Shown in pieces: positions 39,391 to 47,849 of a stretch of 64,000 nucleotides of DNA. This DNA is from Hungatella sp. UBA4396 (GTDB lineage: Bacteria > Bacillota > Clostridia > Lachnospirales > Lachnospiraceae): NCBI GenBank assembly GCA_002389905.1, contig DGRE01000058.1:42589-106588 (forward strand), in the 5' to 3' direction. The number at the start of each line of letters is the position of its first letter. Positions within the stretch are counted from its first letter, which is position 1. The position numbers and the translations under genes are program-made. Below the pieces are notes generated by a model. It was given only the letters and a program-made list of their open reading frames with translations, ran no database searches and was not told where the DNA came from.

Positions 39391-39921
39391 TTATCCAAAA
39401 ACCTGTCTGCACAGCATTTTATATTCCTCGTAAGCAGGAAGTCCTTCCAGCTCCGCCAGACGCTCTGCAATTCCCTTATAATACCAGGCGTGCTCCGACT
39501 TATCCTTTTCATTAAAGCGCTGCCAAACCATTTCCCCTACCAGCAAACGATCCCTTGCCGTTGTCCGCAGGTTACTCAGCTTGTCCGCCAGAGCAAGCAT
39601 CTTGGCTTCCTTAGAGGCTGTCTCCAAATGAGCCAGAGTGGCACCCTTTCTCTCTTTCCAGCATTTCGTCTTATCTTCTGTTTCCCCCATCACAAATCCT
39701 GCCACACGGGGGCCGAATTCTTCTCTTAACTCTTCCTCCGTAATTCCTGCATCCTCTGCCACATCGTGAAGAAGAGCCGCGCAAATCAGTTCTTCATCTT
39801 CTGTCATAAGGGAAACAATTACTGCTGTCTCCAGGGGATGGACGATATAAGGGATATTGGTCCCTTTCCGAAAGGTCCCCTCATGGGCTCTGGTTGCCAA
39901 TGCAACGGCTTTTTCCACCAT
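39391..39921 (-). CDS. HD-domain phosphohydrolase (RelA/SpoT hydrolase-like)
   Basis: 176 residues from the ATG at 39921 (GAGGAG upstream). The HD motifs of small (p)ppGpp hydrolases are visible: ALATRAHEGTFRKGTNIPYIVHPLETAVIV with the first His, AALLHDVAEDAGITEEEL with the HD pair, and ALADKLSNLRTTARDRL with the last Asp. No synthetase, TGS or ACT domain is present, so it is a stand-alone hydrolase of the MESH1/small-alarmone-hydrolase kind or a related nucleotide phosphohydrolase. Substrate assignment is by similarity only. Confidence 0.83.
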   Translation of the reverse strand: MVEKAVALATRAHEGTFRKGTNIPYIVHPLETAVIVSLMTEDEELICAALLHDVAEDAGITEEELREEFGPRVAGFVMGETEDKTKCWKERKGATLAHLETASKEAKMLALADKLSNLRTTARDRLLVGEMVWQRFNEKDKSEHAWYYKGIAERLAELEGLPAYEEYKMLCRQVFG

Positions 39922-40107
39922 ACTGCATCTCCTCTTCAGCTTCTTTCTCAGACATACTTCCGGCTTTTCATAACTCATATTATGAAAACAAGTTTTCATA
40001 AGCTATCTTATCACAAATTATTACGATTTAACAGTTAATCTTGTAAGAAACCTGATTTTCTGATATGCTTAGAAACGTAAAAACTATCAGGAGGAACGTG
40101 AACCAGT

Positions 40108-40827
40108 ATGAGCCACTATAACAACCAATCCAGACCCAACCGCAGGAAAACCAGCCCCGGCAGCAAAAAAGGCAGCGGACGAAGCAGCTTCCTGAAGGTT
40201 CTCCTGTTTTATGTCCTGCCATTTCTGGCTGTCAACGGCCTAATCTTCCTGCTGGTAACATCCAGACCAAAGGGAGAGATTACCATAGGCGAAAGCAAGG
40301 ACTATATTTCCACCACCATGGAATTACGGATCAGTTCCCTGCTGCCCATCACATCCATGGAAATGACTTTAGACGGAACCCCTGTTGAGGCCTCAAAAAC
40401 AGGTTCCAAAACCTACACGGCAATCCTCACCAACAACGGCGGGCTTGAAATAAAGCTGACCAGCTTAAACCAGATGAAAAACACCCTATATGAACAGGTC
40501 AATGTGCTGGATGACACTCCTCCTTCCATGAAGGAAACCCGTTTCGAGGAAGGAGTCCTTTCTTTCTTCTTAGAAGATACTCAGTCAGGAGTTGACTTTT
40601 CTTCCATTTACGCCTCTGATGAGGACAACCCTGATATCCTGCCTCTTTCCATCGACAGGAGCACAGGCCTCATTACCTTTGAAATCAAAAAAGAAAATCT
40701 GACTGTCAACGCAAAGGATAAGATCGGAAATGAGATGCATAAGACCTTTAACCCTCAGGGAGAAAGCATTGAAGAATCCGAAGAAGAAGAACCCGAACCT
40801 GAAGAGGGCGGTGAAGAAACACAATAG
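40108..40827 (+). CDS. Membrane-anchored extracytoplasmic protein, function unknown
   Basis: A 239-residue protein: basic polar N-terminus (NRRKTSPGSKKGSGRSS), one membrane helix (about 31-50, VLLFYVLPFLAVNGLIFLLV), then a beta-rich extracytoplasmic part with Ig-like repeats (MELRISSLLPITSMEMTLDG, TAILTNNGGLEIKLTS, LITFEIKKENLTVNAKDKIGN) and an acidic tail (ESEEEEPEPEEGGEE). AGGAGG lies 13 bases before the ATG, longer than usual. Orphan transcription unit with a strong terminator. I recognise no family. Confidence 0.7.
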   Translation: MSHYNNQSRPNRRKTSPGSKKGSGRSSFLKVLLFYVLPFLAVNGLIFLLVTSRPKGEITIGESKDYISTTMELRISSLLPITSMEMTLDGTPVEASKTGSKTYTAILTNNGGLEIKLTSLNQMKNTLYEQVNVLDDTPPSMKETRFEEGVLSFFLEDTQSGVDFSSIYASDEDNPDILPLSIDRSTGLITFEIKKENLTVNAKDKIGNEMHKTFNPQGESIEESEEEEPEPEEGGEETQ

Positions 40828-40863
40828 GAGGAAGCGGTTTAAAACCGCCTCCTCCTGTTTTTA
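40826..40863 (+). terminator. Intrinsic terminator
   Basis: AGGAGG-AA-GCGGTTT at 40826-40840 pairs with AAACCGC-CT-CCTCCT at 40842-40856, followed by GTTTTTAT. It serves the plus-strand gene and abuts the stop of the convergent LacI gene. Confidence 0.85.
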
Positions 40864-41904
40864 TGTGGATGAAACATATTCTCTTGTGGACTCTCCAATG
40901 ACCAACTGGCCCTTAAACACCTTTTTCCGGTGCTCCGCCTGATTGCGGATCACATCAAATAAAATCCGGATGGTGGCCTCTGCGATTTCCTCCACCGGCT
41001 GCCGTATGGTTGTAATGGCCGGATTATAATAATGAACAATGTCCAGACCATCATAGCCTGCCACCGAATAATCCTCAGGAATCCGTTTCCCATGTTCAAA
41101 AATAGCTTTGCAGGCTCCGATGGCAATGCTGTCTGAAATGGCATACACCGCTGTAAAATCCAGTTCCTTCTCCAGCACCGTGTTCATCATCTGGTAACCG
41201 TTGTCCATGGTGTAGGATTCTCCCCGCCCCTCTGAATATATCACCAGCTCCGGGCTCCAGGCAATGCCGTTGTCTTCAAGAGCCTTCTTATACCCCTCCA
41301 GACGAAGGCGTCCAATGCTTTCATCATCATAGGAAGCCGCCAGAATCAGGATCTTCCTATGGCCCAGCCCGCACAAATAGTTCACCAGCTTCCGGCTCTC
41401 CGCAAAGTCATCCACTGACACGCAGGAAAACGCAGGGGACTCATCCAGGTATTCCGTCATGCCTACAGTGCTGAGGACATAGGGAACCGTAAGCTGCTCC
41501 AGCTTTTCCCTGCTGTGGGAAAAATAGCCTCCAAGGAACACGATCCCCCTTGGCTTTTTCTCCTTGATCAGCTCTAAGGCCACTTCCACCTCATCCTCCC
41601 GCTCCTCCACACGCTGCAGGATAAATGAGTATTTCTTTTTCTGGATCTCCTCTTCAAAAATCCGGATCATTTTACCAAAAAAAGGATTGCTGATGCCCTT
41701 GATCAAGACTGCAATGGCCTTGGAATCGGTGCGCTTTAAATTCCGGGCGCTGTTGTTGGGAATATAATTATTCTCCTTGATCACCTGGAGGATCATATTT
41801 TTTGTCTCCGGGTTGATGTCCGGATGGTTGTTAATAGCCCTGGACACAGTGCTGATCCCAACTCCGCATATCCTGGCAATGTCCTTTATATTTATGGACT
41901 CCAT
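40861..41904 (-). CDS. LacI-family transcriptional regulator
   Basis: A 347-residue regulator. N-terminal LacI helix-turn-helix MESINIKDIARICGVGISTVSRAINNHPDINPETK, the hinge NYIPNNSARNLKRTDSKAIAVLI, and a periplasmic-binding-protein-like sensor domain (PRGIVFLGGYFSH, FSCVSVDDFAESRKLVNYL, AVYAISDSIAIGACKAIFEHG, DYSVAGYDGLDIVHYYNPAITTIRQP). It lies 22 bp after malQ as the last gene of the maltodextrin operon, so it likely senses a sugar from this pathway. The palindrome in the promoter of the binding-protein gene is its probable operator. Confidence 0.9.
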   Translation of the reverse strand: MESINIKDIARICGVGISTVSRAINNHPDINPETKNMILQVIKENNYIPNNSARNLKRTDSKAIAVLIKGISNPFFGKMIRIFEEEIQKKKYSFILQRVEEREDEVEVALELIKEKKPRGIVFLGGYFSHSREKLEQLTVPYVLSTVGMTEYLDESPAFSCVSVDDFAESRKLVNYLCGLGHRKILILAASYDDESIGRLRLEGYKKALEDNGIAWSPELVIYSEGRGESYTMDNGYQMMNTVLEKELDFTAVYAISDSIAIGACKAIFEHGKRIPEDYSVAGYDGLDIVHYYNPAITTIRQPVEEIAEATIRILFDVIRNQAEHRKKVFKGQLVIGESTREYVSST

Positions 41905-41926
41905 CAGAAATACTCATCTCCTTTCG

Positions 41927-43405
41927 TCACACCCTGCCGTAAAGCCTGGCGGTCTTTCTGCATTTCTCCGCAAGTTCCTCTGTCATTTCCCCGGAAACCA
42001 TGCGCCATCTCCAATTTTTTCCAAGAGTGGAAGGCTCGTTGATCCTGGCCTCTTCTTCCAGCCCTAAATAATCCTGAAGGGGAATCACCGCCAGCCTGGC
42101 CACGCTGGCAAGAGCCAGACGGATGAAATCCCAGTGGATTTCCTCTCTGGGCGTTCTTCCATTACCGATGTAATCCACTGAAAACTGTCTGTCTTCGTAA
42201 GACATTTCCTCATACCAGCTTCTTAAGGTGTTGTTGTCATGAGTACCTGTATATACCACACAGTCGCTGCTGTAATTATGAGGCAGATAGTCGCTCTCCT
42301 CCCTGGAATCAAAGGCAAATTCCAGCACCTTCATGCCTGGAAAGCCAGTGTCCTTTACAAGTTTTAACACGGAGGGAGTCAAAAACCCCAGGTCCTCGGC
42401 AATGATGTCCAATTTGCCAAACTTCTCTTTCATCCGGTCAAAGATAGCAATTCCAGGTCCCTTTTCCCACCAGCCGCCTACAGCATTTTCATTGGTCGCC
42501 GGAATGGAATAATACTCATCAAAGCCCCGGAAATGATCCACTCTTACCACATCATAGAGACGGAAGCTGTACTCCATACGCTTTAACCACCACTCATAAC
42601 CTGTTTTTCCGTGGTAATCCCAGCGGTAAAGAGGATTTCCCCAAAGCTGTCCCGTAGCGGAAAATCCATCAGGGGGGCAGCCTGCCACTGCAATGGGATT
42701 GCAGTTGTCATCAAACTGGAACAGCTCCGGATGAAACCAGGAATCCGCACTGTCAAAGGCCACATAGATGGGAATGTCTCCGATGATCCGAAGCCCTCTC
42801 TCATTTGCATAGGACTTTAACCGGGACCACTGCTCCTCAAATTTCACCTGGAGAAAGCCATAAAAGCCAATCTCATCTGCCAGTTCCTTTTCATATTTTA
42901 AAACCGCCTCCTCGCTTCTGAGACGGATATCCTCATCCCAGAGAATCCAGCTCTTCCCCTCAAAGTGATTTTTCACCGCCATATAAAAACAGTATCCGGC
43001 AGTTTCCTCACCTAAAGAAGCCCTCGCTTCCTCTCCCGTATGGCCCTGGTCCTTCCACCGTACATAAGCCTTCCTCAGCAGAGGGAAACGGTTAAAATAC
43101 ATTTTTTCATAATCAATATCCCTTGGATTATCTCCAAAATCAACGGATTCACATTCCTCTGTCGTAAGAAGCCCTTCCTTTACCAGTTCATCTAAATCAA
43201 TGAAATAAGGATTCCCCGCAAATGCAGAAAATGACTGATAAGGGGAATCTCCGTATCCTGTAGGGCCTAAAGGAAGAATCTGCCAGTAATGCTGTCCCCC
43301 CTGCTTTAACCGATCTATAAATTCATATGCCTCTTTTGAAAATGCTCCGATCCCGTACTTTGACGGCAGGCTTGCAACCGGAAGCAATATACCACATTCC
43401 CGCAT
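41927..43405 (-). CDS. malQ: 4-alpha-glucanotransferase (amylomaltase)
   Basis: A 492-residue GH77 enzyme that disproportionates maltodextrins, releasing glucose. Visible motifs: ECGILLPVASLPSKYGIG, YWQILPLGPTGYGDSPYQSFSAFAGNPYFIDLDEL, IGDIPIYVAFDSADSW, YDVVRVDHFRGFDEYYSIPA (nucleophile Asp in VRVDHFRGF), DIIAEDLGFLTPSV (acid Glu) and VVYTGTHDNNTLRSW. Lies 37 bp after the inner permease gene, so sugar uptake and breakdown are cotranscribed. Confidence 0.95.
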   Translation of the reverse strand: MRECGILLPVASLPSKYGIGAFSKEAYEFIDRLKQGGQHYWQILPLGPTGYGDSPYQSFSAFAGNPYFIDLDELVKEGLLTTEECESVDFGDNPRDIDYEKMYFNRFPLLRKAYVRWKDQGHTGEEARASLGEETAGYCFYMAVKNHFEGKSWILWDEDIRLRSEEAVLKYEKELADEIGFYGFLQVKFEEQWSRLKSYANERGLRIIGDIPIYVAFDSADSWFHPELFQFDDNCNPIAVAGCPPDGFSATGQLWGNPLYRWDYHGKTGYEWWLKRMEYSFRLYDVVRVDHFRGFDEYYSIPATNENAVGGWWEKGPGIAIFDRMKEKFGKLDIIAEDLGFLTPSVLKLVKDTGFPGMKVLEFAFDSREESDYLPHNYSSDCVVYTGTHDNNTLRSWYEEMSYEDRQFSVDYIGNGRTPREEIHWDFIRLALASVARLAVIPLQDYLGLEEEARINEPSTLGKNWRWRMVSGEMTEELAEKCRKTARLYGRV

Positions 43406-43442
43406 AAGCAGTCTCCTTTTTCTGTTTGTTTTCAGACACGCC

Positions 43443-44291
43443 CTAACCCTTCACTGCGCCTGCAGCCACGCCCTTAATGATGTATTTCTGACAGCTTAAA
43501 TAAAATACAACGATGGGCAGGATGGCCAGAACCAGCATCGCCATCATGGCTCCCATGTCAATGGAACCATAGCCTCCCTTTAAATTCTGGATAACCATTG
43601 GTATTGTACCTTTTTCCTGAGGAAGAATCAAGCTCGGAAGAAGATAATCGTTCCAAATCCACATGGAATTTAAGATGGCAACGGTCACTGCCGTAGGCTT
43701 TAACATGGGAAATACCACATGAACGTAAGTCTGAAGGGGAGAGCAGCCGTCAATCATAGCCGCTTCCTCGATTTCAAGGGGAATTGCCTTTACAAAACCG
43801 CAGAATAAGAACACCGCCTGACCGGCTCCAAAGCCCAGGTAAAGAAGAACCAGTCCGTACATGGAGTTTAAGTACAAATCATTGGCCGTTTTAGACATGG
43901 TGAACATAACCATCTGAAAAGGCACAATCATGGCAAATACAAACACATAATACAGCAGGCTGGTAAATACGGACTTCACCCTGGTTATGAACCAGGCTGT
44001 CATAGAGGTAAACAGGATGATGACGGCTACTGAAGCCACCGTAATAAAGAGGGAACGTCCAAATGCCTGCAAAAGCCCTGTTTTCCGTATGCCCTCCGTA
44101 TAATTGGCAAGCCCTACATAAGTGTCCCCGTTGGGAAGCTGGAAGGGCGCATTGCTGATAAAAAGCTTGCTCTTAAAGGAATTGATCAAAACCAGTACAA
44201 CCGGAAACAGAAATCCAAGGGAAAGGGCGGTCAGACCTATGGTGAGAATGGTTCCCGTGGTTTTGCTCACTTCCATTTCTCTCTTATCCAT
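43443..44291 (-). CDS. Sugar ABC transporter permease (MalG type)
   Basis: A 282-residue CUT1-family permease with six membrane helices. The coupling segment EEAAMIDGCSPLQTYVHVVFPMLKP (EAAxxDG) and a C-terminal QKYIIKGVAAGAVKG ending are characteristic of MalG/LacG-type permeases. It pairs with the permease upstream, whose last base it shares, and moves maltodextrin or a related oligosaccharide. The ATPase (MsmK/MalK type) is not encoded here, as is common for clostridial CUT1 systems that share one ATPase. Confidence 0.9.
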   Translation of the reverse strand: MDKREMEVSKTTGTILTIGLTALSLGFLFPVVLVLINSFKSKLFISNAPFQLPNGDTYVGLANYTEGIRKTGLLQAFGRSLFITVASVAVIILFTSMTAWFITRVKSVFTSLLYYVFVFAMIVPFQMVMFTMSKTANDLYLNSMYGLVLLYLGFGAGQAVFLFCGFVKAIPLEIEEAAMIDGCSPLQTYVHVVFPMLKPTAVTVAILNSMWIWNDYLLPSLILPQEKGTIPMVIQNLKGGYGSIDMGAMMAMLVLAILPIVVFYLSCQKYIIKGVAAGAVKG

Positions 44292-45133
44292 CAGCTTTCC
44301 ACCTCCTTACGCCTTGTGAGGAAGAGCTGGGTCAGGGAAATAAGGGCCACCATGAGAAAGAACACTGTGGCCTTTGCCTGGCCTACGCCCTCCCAGCCCA
44401 CTCTTCCGTAAAATGTGCTGTAAATATCAAGAGCCAGCATGCTGGTCTGCCTTCCAGGCCCTCCGGCAGTCAGCGCCAGATTCTGGTCAAAGAGCTTAAA
44501 GGAATTTGTCAGGGTCAGAAACAGGCAGATGGTAAAGGAAGGCATAACCATGGGAACCATGATCTTTCCCAATATCTGAAACCTTCCGGCTCCGTCAATC
44601 TTTGCCGCCTCAATCAGCTCTCCCGGAACATTCTGAAGTCCTGCAATGTAAATGATCATCATATAGCCGATCAACTGCCAGTTCATCAAAATCACCAGCC
44701 CCCAGAAGCCGTATTTGGCATCAAAGGAAAGGGTGACTCCAAACCTGGCTAAAATTCCGTTTAACAAAAGCTGCCAGATATAGCCCAGTACAATTCCGCC
44801 GATTAAGTTGGGCATAAAAAATACCGTACGGAATAAGTTGGTTCCCTTAATTCCTCTGGTCAGGATATATGCCAGCAGAAATCCGAACAGATTGATGGTC
44901 ACCACTGATACAACCGTAAACTTTACCGTAAACACCAGAGCATTCACGAAGTTCTGATCCATAAATATCTTTTTATAATTTGATATTCCCACCCAGTCCG
45001 CATCCTTTACTGTAGTGAACTCAGTAAAAGATAAATAAATGCCTATGATAAAAGGGTACAGGAATGCAATGGTAAATGCAGCCAGTGTGGGCAGAACAAA
45101 AAGCGGAAAATAGCGTTTCATCGTCTTCTGCAT
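44291..45133 (-). CDS. Sugar ABC transporter permease (MalF type)
   Basis: A 280-residue CUT1 permease with six helices, opening RYFPLFVLPTLAAFTIAFLYPFIIGIYLSFTEF. The coupling motif is ELIEAAKIDGAGRFQILGKIMVPMVMPSF. No large periplasm-exposed loop like that of E. coli MalF is present, as usual for Gram-positive bacteria. AGGAGG precedes the ATG. Confidence 0.9.
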   Translation of the reverse strand: MQKTMKRYFPLFVLPTLAAFTIAFLYPFIIGIYLSFTEFTTVKDADWVGISNYKKIFMDQNFVNALVFTVKFTVVSVVTINLFGFLLAYILTRGIKGTNLFRTVFFMPNLIGGIVLGYIWQLLLNGILARFGVTLSFDAKYGFWGLVILMNWQLIGYMMIIYIAGLQNVPGELIEAAKIDGAGRFQILGKIMVPMVMPSFTICLFLTLTNSFKLFDQNLALTAGGPGRQTSMLALDIYSTFYGRVGWEGVGQAKATVFFLMVALISLTQLFLTRRKEVES

Positions 45134-45191
45134 GGCAGGCCCTCCTTTTTCGTATTTTTATATCCTGATGAATCAAGCTTTCCTATAGAAA

Positions 45192-45222
45192 ATGGGTGAG
45201 ACATTTCCCCGCTCTCACCCAT
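45192..45222 (-). terminator. Intercistronic hairpin after the sugar-binding-protein gene
   Basis: ATGGGTGAGA at 45192-45201 pairs with TCTCACCCAT at 45213-45222; TTTTC follows on the minus strand. It lies between the binding-protein gene and the permease genes and probably lowers permease relative to binding-protein expression. Confidence 0.65.
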
Positions 45223-45239
45223 CTCCCATTTCATCTGTC

Positions 45240-46643
45240 TTATTTTGTCATAGCCTTTTCATTGGCCCAGTCTGCCTTCATGTCTTCAACCACTGCGGTC
45301 CACTCCTTGCCGCCCTGAGCATACTGAAGAAGGGAAGCACCGAAATTGTCCTTAAAGGTCTGGCTTGGGAAGGAAGTGAAGTTCCAGGTAACAGAGTATA
45401 AATCGCTGTTGTTCATGTACCGGTCAATTTCTTTTGCCAGAGGGTCGGTTGGCTTTTCTTCTGCTGCAAAGGTATCAAAGGGAGCGATAAAGCCCAGCTT
45501 GTTGGTTACATAATCTTTTCCTGTATCAGAGGTAAAGAGCCACTCCAGGAAATCGACGGAAGCCTGCTGATCTTCTTCCTTTGCCTGGCTGTTGATGCAG
45601 AAGAAGTTTTCCGTACCAATGCAAAGACCCTGCTTTTCCTCTCCGCTCACTCCGGTATAAATAGGAAGGAATTTTACATCTTCTTCTTTTACTGTATTTC
45701 CTTCTACTCCTGAAACCTGTCCCCAGCCCCAGTTTCCGTTCTGTACCATAGCTGCCTTGCCCAAAGCAAAGTCTGCCATGGAGTCTTCAACTGTTTTGGC
45801 GCCTACCATCTTGGAATCCGTACAGGAATTGTTGATGTATAAGTCAAAAATATTTTTATAATTATCAGAATAGGTGAAGTCAAGAGCATCCTTATCGGCT
45901 ACATTTCCATCCTTATATTCATAATAAACCGGAAGGTTTGCCAGATGAGTCTGCCATCTCCAGTCCTCGCCGGGAGCAAAGGAGGTGGAGGCGAACACGC
46001 CTTCAATGCCAAGCTCTGCCTTTCTGGCCTGCATATCCTCTGCAACGGCCTTTAAGGTGTCGAAATTATTTACTTCATCTATGGATTTGGCCTTTGCGCC
46101 GTCAAGAGCAAAATATTTCTGCATAATGGCATCGTTGTAAATGATTCCATATCCTTCCACTACATAAGGAATGCCGTAAACTCCGTCTCCATCGGTGACT
46201 GCCATATCCTTGTCAACCAGATGGCTGTAAATAGCTGTATCTTTTAAATCCCTGGTGTACTTGGACCAGGACTTATAGCCAATAGGTCCGTTGATCTGGA
46301 ACAGTGTAGGCGGTTCCTTCTTTGCTACCTCTGACTTCAAGGTTTGCTCATAAGTGCCTGCTGCTGCAGTCTGAACCTTCATAGGGACTCCGGTTTCTGC
46401 CGTATATTTTTCAGCCAGCTCTGTCCAGATGTCTGCCACCTCCGGCTTAAAGTTTAAGTAATAGATCTGTCCTTTTCCCTCTGCTGCTGCCTGGGTCTCT
46501 CCTGAAGCTGTGGTTTCCCCTGCCTGGGTAGTTTTCTGCTCCCCTCCTGCATTTCCCCCGGAATTTCCGGAAGAACAGCCCATCAGGGTTCCGGCTGCCA
46601 TAGCCGCTGCCAAAGTAATTGCCGCCAGTTTTCCTAATTTCAT
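45240..46643 (-). CDS. Sugar ABC transporter substrate-binding lipoprotein (MalE type)
   Basis: 467 residues from the ATG at 46643 (AAGGAGG upstream). Lipoprotein signal with lipobox TLMGC (Cys at about 23), a Gly/Ser/Thr/Ala linker, then a type 1 solute-binding fold: YYLNFKPEVADIWTELAEKYTAETGVPMKVQTAAAGTYEQTLKSEV, PTLFQINGPIG, VYGIPYVVEGYGIIYN and GKAAMVQNGNWGWGQVSG. CUT1 family; with malQ and glgB near, a maltodextrin ligand is likely (inference). Confidence 0.9.
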   Translation of the reverse strand: MKLGKLAAITLAAAMAAGTLMGCSSGNSGGNAGGEQKTTQAGETTASGETQAAAEGKGQIYYLNFKPEVADIWTELAEKYTAETGVPMKVQTAAAGTYEQTLKSEVAKKEPPTLFQINGPIGYKSWSKYTRDLKDTAIYSHLVDKDMAVTDGDGVYGIPYVVEGYGIIYNDAIMQKYFALDGAKAKSIDEVNNFDTLKAVAEDMQARKAELGIEGVFASTSFAPGEDWRWQTHLANLPVYYEYKDGNVADKDALDFTYSDNYKNIFDLYINNSCTDSKMVGAKTVEDSMADFALGKAAMVQNGNWGWGQVSGVEGNTVKEEDVKFLPIYTGVSGEEKQGLCIGTENFFCINSQAKEEDQQASVDFLEWLFTSDTGKDYVTNKLGFIAPFDTFAAEEKPTDPLAKEIDRYMNNSDLYSVTWNFTSFPSQTFKDNFGASLLQYAQGGKEWTAVVEDMKADWANEKAMTK

Positions 46644-46685
46644 AATATCCTCCTTCCGTGCTCTGCGCACATGCCGAAACTTGTC

Positions 46686-46709
46686 GGTAACGGTTTCGGT
46701 AACGTTACC
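46686..46709. promoter_or_regulatory. Probable LacI-family operator
   Basis: A perfect 12-bp palindrome GGTAACGTTACC at 46698-46709 next to a related half-site GGTAACGGTTTC at 46686-46697. The sites lie just downstream of the -10 of the sugar operon, a repressor position. The LacI-type regulator encoded at the end of the operon is the natural candidate. Confidence 0.7.
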
Positions 46710-46725
46710 AATACCTTATGCCCAT

Positions 46726-46754
46726 ACAATAGCACATTGCACAAAGAAATGCAA
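46726..46754 (-). promoter_or_regulatory. Promoter of the maltodextrin operon
   Basis: On the minus strand TTGCAT (46749-46754), 17 bp, TATTGT (46726-46731), 83 bp upstream of the binding-protein ATG. The rest of the 46755-47009 gap is AT-rich; it holds a CTGGA/TCCAG pair and a likely -10 (TACAAT) for the plus-strand gene that follows. Confidence 0.6.
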
Positions 46755-47009
46755 TACTTTTAATGATATATTTTACTTTTTTATTTTTTCTCCATTTGTT
46801 TCATATGCTTATTGTGCGTATTATATACATTTTGTCCTATTTTATTTCCTTTTGTTATTGTTTTGACCATCAAAGAACCGTCATTCCATTTTCCGGAATT
46901 TTTGTAAATAAAATCTATGAATTTCGACCTGGAATGTTAAGATAAAAGAAAGACTTATTCTGGAATTATCCAGTACAATAGAAGCATGAAAATAAAGGAG
47001 GAAATATTT

Positions 47010-47792
47010 ATGAGAAAAATAAAGAAACCCTTGGCTGCCGCTCTTATTGCAGCCGCAGCACTCAGCATCACGGCATGCAGCCAGACAGAAAACCTTTCCG
47101 CTTCAGCCGCCAGCGTCAGTGCAATGAATCCGCAGACAGGTGCAGCTTCCATTGACGCCCTGGCAGGAAAGAACGTTCAGGTTCTCAGCACAGAAGCAAT
47201 CCAGGTAGTGCCTGATATGGCACAGATCAGATTTGCCGTGATCACTCAGGATGGCAACCCTCAGAAGTGCCAGGAGAAAAACAGTGAGGACACTGCAAAG
47301 GTTATTGAGTTTTTGAAAAATTCCGGTATTGCCGAAACCTCTATTCAGACCTCAGGCTACGGCTTAGAGCCTATGTATGACTGGAAAGAAACAGGCCAGA
47401 CCATCACCGGATATCAGATGCGCACCACCATTACCGTATCCGACGTTTCCCTGGATAAGGTAGGAACACTGCTTTCCTCCAGCATTGAAGCAGGAATCAA
47501 CAGCATTGAAGGCGTCAGCTATCTTTCCAGCAAATACGATGAAGCTTATCAGAGCGCCCTTAAAAAGGCGGTTGCCTCTGCTAAGACAAAGGCAGAGGTT
47601 ATTGCAGAAGCCAGCGGTTCTTCCCTGGGCGATATCGTCTACATAGAAGAACTGACTTCTTATGCAAATCTCAGATACACAGCCATCGCGAAAGAGGGAG
47701 CTGCCAGAGATGAAGCCCTGAAATCCGTGGTTGTAGAGCCCGGACAGATCGGCGTGGAAGCACAGATTAAGGTAACCTACAAGCTAAAATAA
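47010..47792 (+). CDS. SIMPL-domain (DUF541) lipoprotein
   Basis: 260 residues from the ATG at 47010 (AAAGGAGG upstream). Lipoprotein signal AAALSITACSQ, Cys at about 23, then a DUF541 domain from about 50: VQVLSTEAIQVVPDMAQIRFAVITQD, AKVIEFLKNSGIAETSIQTSGYGLEPMYDW, ITGYQMRTTITVSDVSLDKVGTLLSSSIEAGINSIEGVSYL, and the AKTKAEVIAEASGSSLGDIV helix. SIMPL proteins are periplasmic or extracellular (BP26/YggE family), tied to oxidative stress and channel-like assembly, with no proven enzymatic role. Ends at a bidirectional terminator. Confidence 0.88.
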   Translation: MRKIKKPLAAALIAAAALSITACSQTENLSASAASVSAMNPQTGAASIDALAGKNVQVLSTEAIQVVPDMAQIRFAVITQDGNPQKCQEKNSEDTAKVIEFLKNSGIAETSIQTSGYGLEPMYDWKETGQTITGYQMRTTITVSDVSLDKVGTLLSSSIEAGINSIEGVSYLSSKYDEAYQSALKKAVASAKTKAEVIAEASGSSLGDIVYIEELTSYANLRYTAIAKEGAARDEALKSVVVEPGQIGVEAQIKVTYKLK

Positions 47793-47800
47793 AATGAGAT

Positions 47801-47840
47801 AAAAAAGGCGCCCCATCACACATGGCGGCGCCTCTTTTAT
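47801..47840. terminator. Bidirectional terminator
   Basis: GGCGCC at 47807-47812 and GGCGCC at 47827-47832, with CC/GG closing pairs, A-run before and TCTTTTAT after, serving the SIMPL gene on plus and mscS on minus. Confidence 0.8.
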
Positions 47841-47849
47841 CCCAATCTT

